The notes beneath the pieces are model-generated. The model was not told the origin of the DNA and ran no database searches. It saw nothing but the letters and a program-made list of their open reading frames with translations. A program made the position numbers and the translations under genes. Positions 62,898 through 64,000 of a stretch of DNA of 64,000 bases are shown piece after piece (positions within the stretch are counted from its first letter, which is position 1; each line of letters begins with the position of its first letter). Source of the DNA: an uncultured Alphaproteobacteria bacterium (GTDB taxonomy: Bacteria; Pseudomonadota; Alphaproteobacteria; HIMB59; GCA-002718135); assembly GCA_902620425.1 (NCBI GenBank), contig CACNHX010000006.1:1-64000 (forward strand), in the 5' to 3' direction.

Positions 62898-64000
62898 TCA
62901 ATTGCTATTTTGTCTTATCATCATTGGAGACGACCAAACAAGAGAATTATAATTACCAGAGTTGGATAAAGAACTCCATTCTTCTTGTGACTGATTTGTA
63001 ATTCTACATATCCAACAATTTTCTAATTTAGCATTTTCAGCTCTCATTATCCAAGCATCACTTTTTTGCTTATCATTATTTTCTCCAAGTTCTATATCTG
63101 ACATAAAATAACAGATATCCCTAGAAGGAATAGAGCCAATCATTCCAATAATATTCTCTCTAGCGATATCCCATTTTAAATTTTTTATAGCAAAATAAAT
63201 TAAAAGTTTTTTGGATTCTTCTTCACCAGCATTATTTTTAATTATTTCATTTATAAATTTTATATCGGTAAGATCATTATCATTAAGTATTTTTATTATG
63301 ATAGCGCGAAGTAAAGAACTTGGATTTAAACTCCAATATTTTTTTATTAATTTTTTAAGTTTTCTTTTGTCATTTAAAGCAGCAGTAATTTCCAAATGAA
63401 GTTTTACATATGGAGGAAAGTTTTTTTTCATATCTACTGCTTTCAAAATATTTTTTAAAGAGTCCTTAATATCACTATCATATTTTATTTTAGCTATTTC
63501 ATAAAATCCTATTGATTTATTTTCATTTAAATCATTTTTAGTTATTATTTTATTTGAAAAAGCTTTATCTGATAATGAAATTATTTGATTCCAGTTTTTT
63601 GTTTTTGCTGCAATAAATATTAGTGTATCATAAAGTTTTTCAATATTAGGATTAATTGAAAACAATTTTTCTCCATATAAGAAAGCATGATGATAATCTT
63701 GATTTCTTAAATTTTGTTCCATTAAACCTCTATATCCAAGTGTTTCAGTTTTTTTTGATTTAATCATATCTTCATAGACATTGTTTAATTCTGGAAATTT
63801 TTTTTCTATCTTTAAAACTTCAGACTTTAATAACAGAGATAATGATGGTTCATCTTTAAGATAACTGACCATCTTTTTATGTGATTTTAGAGCTGTCTTA
63901 TTATCTTTGTTTGCAACAGCTATCATTGCATCAACAAAGTGTAAGTAACCTTTTTCAATTTTATTATATTTATTTTTTAGGAAATATTTACCGAGTGAAA
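62898..64000 (-). CDS. HemY-like TPR protein, N-terminus beyond the right edge
   Basis: The tracked start at 63926 is internal. The frame stays open to 64000, reading SLGKYFLKNKYNKIEKGYLHFVDAMIAVANKDNKTALKSHKK, which matches the HemY region after the membrane anchors. TPR-like repeats follow. The C-terminal ENCWICRITNQSQEEWSSLSNSGNYNSLVW matches the alphaproteobacterial HemY ending, though it keeps only one W-x-C-x-x-C-like cysteine pair. HemY proteins are associated with haem synthesis in the inner membrane. Confidence 0.8.
   Translation of the reverse strand, partial: SLGKYFLKNKYNKIEKGYLHFVDAMIAVANKDNKTALKSHKKMVSYLKDEPSLSLLLKSEVLKIEKKFPELNNVYEDMIKSKKTETLGYRGLMEQNLRNQDYHHAFLYGEKLFSINPNIEKLYDTLIFIAAKTKNWNQIISLSDKAFSNKIITKNDLNENKSIGFYEIAKIKYDSDIKDSLKNILKAVDMKKNFPPYVKLHLEITAALNDKRKLKKLIKKYWSLNPSSLLRAIIIKILNDNDLTDIKFINEIIKNNAGEEESKKLLIYFAIKNLKWDIARENIIGMIGSIPSRDICYFMSDIELGENNDKQKSDAWIMRAENAKLENCWICRITNQSQEEWSSLSNSGNYNSLVWSSPMMIRQNSN

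Noticed and set aside
47681-64000. Genomic island or prophage
   Set aside because: Despite accessory-looking glycosyltransferases there is no integrase, tRNA-flanked repeat, transposase or visible base-composition change.

Overview
The window is a dense, AT-rich (visually about 70% A+T) bacterial chromosome segment with alphaproteobacterial hallmarks. These include the cell-cycle regulator GcrA, a CarD/CdnL-FdxA-helicase block next to RpoH, an IalB-like secreted protein, an ECF sigma/ChrR pair, a HemY-like TPR protein, a system I (Ccm) cytochrome c maturation operon, and the gene order ffh-rpsP-rimM-trmD-rplS-leuCDB-asd. Very short spacers, many ATGA/TAATG start-stop overlaps and convergent genes that abut or overlap point to a streamlined, probably marine lineage (Pelagibacterales, HIMB59-like or AEGEAN-169-like). 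The exact clade cannot be settled by eye. I see no insertion sequence, prophage, integrase, CRISPR array or toxin-antitoxin module.

Layout. 1-4166 (minus): sdhC-sdhD-sdhA-sdhB-mdh, a TCA-cycle operon. Its 330-nt upstream region holds an imperfect palindrome with repeated CCAAATTT boxes and a structured-RNA candidate of about 140 nt. 4497-8522 (minus): alpha/beta hydrolase, zapE, an uncalled 46-aa gene, an MFS transporter and a family-5 uracil-DNA glycosylase. 8523-10137 (plus): a DUF924 protein, a nucleoside hydrolase and tRNA-Arg(TCG). 10139-18069 (minus): the ffh...asd supercluster joining protein targeting, ribosome biogenesis, leucine synthesis and the aspartate pathway; S16 and L19 both carry long acidic Ala/Glu/Lys tails. 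18267-21801 (plus): dapF-mtaB-ftsY-ispZ. 21803-26283: pgk, gcrA, an MFS transporter, a 40-aa membrane peptide and an M29 aminopeptidase.

26423-30797: dxs, panB, a carbonic anhydrase and dusA. 30799-39581 (minus): a PagL-like protein, rpoH, a metallophosphoesterase-fold protein with its metal ligands lost, carD, fdxA, a TerB-like protein, an SUV3-like helicase and aconitase. 39881-40057: a tiny Lys/Ala-repeat basic protein with its own promoter and double terminator. 40187-45515 (plus): ccmABCDEFGH, including a 34-aa ccmD absent from the ORF track. 45592-47684: an orphan amino-acid binding protein, a YggT protein and folD.

47681-64000 is the most accessory part. It holds a GT9-like transferase, argG, an IalB-like protein, an ECF sigma factor with a ChrR-like partner lacking its N-terminal zinc ligands, and a type II asparaginase. 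It continues with a DUF3429 protein, a fructosamine-kinase-like gene translationally coupled to an asparagine synthetase, two tandem aldo/keto reductases, a Bax-inhibitor-1 protein, two tandem TPR-glycosyltransferases, a GT8-like transferase and a HemY-like protein cut by the right edge.

Most of the window is core metabolism. The signals most worth pursuing are the pseudo-phosphatase between rpoH and carD, the zinc-less ChrR, the K/A-repeat protein, the structured RNA next to sdh, the paired tails of S16 and L19, and the two small uncalled genes.
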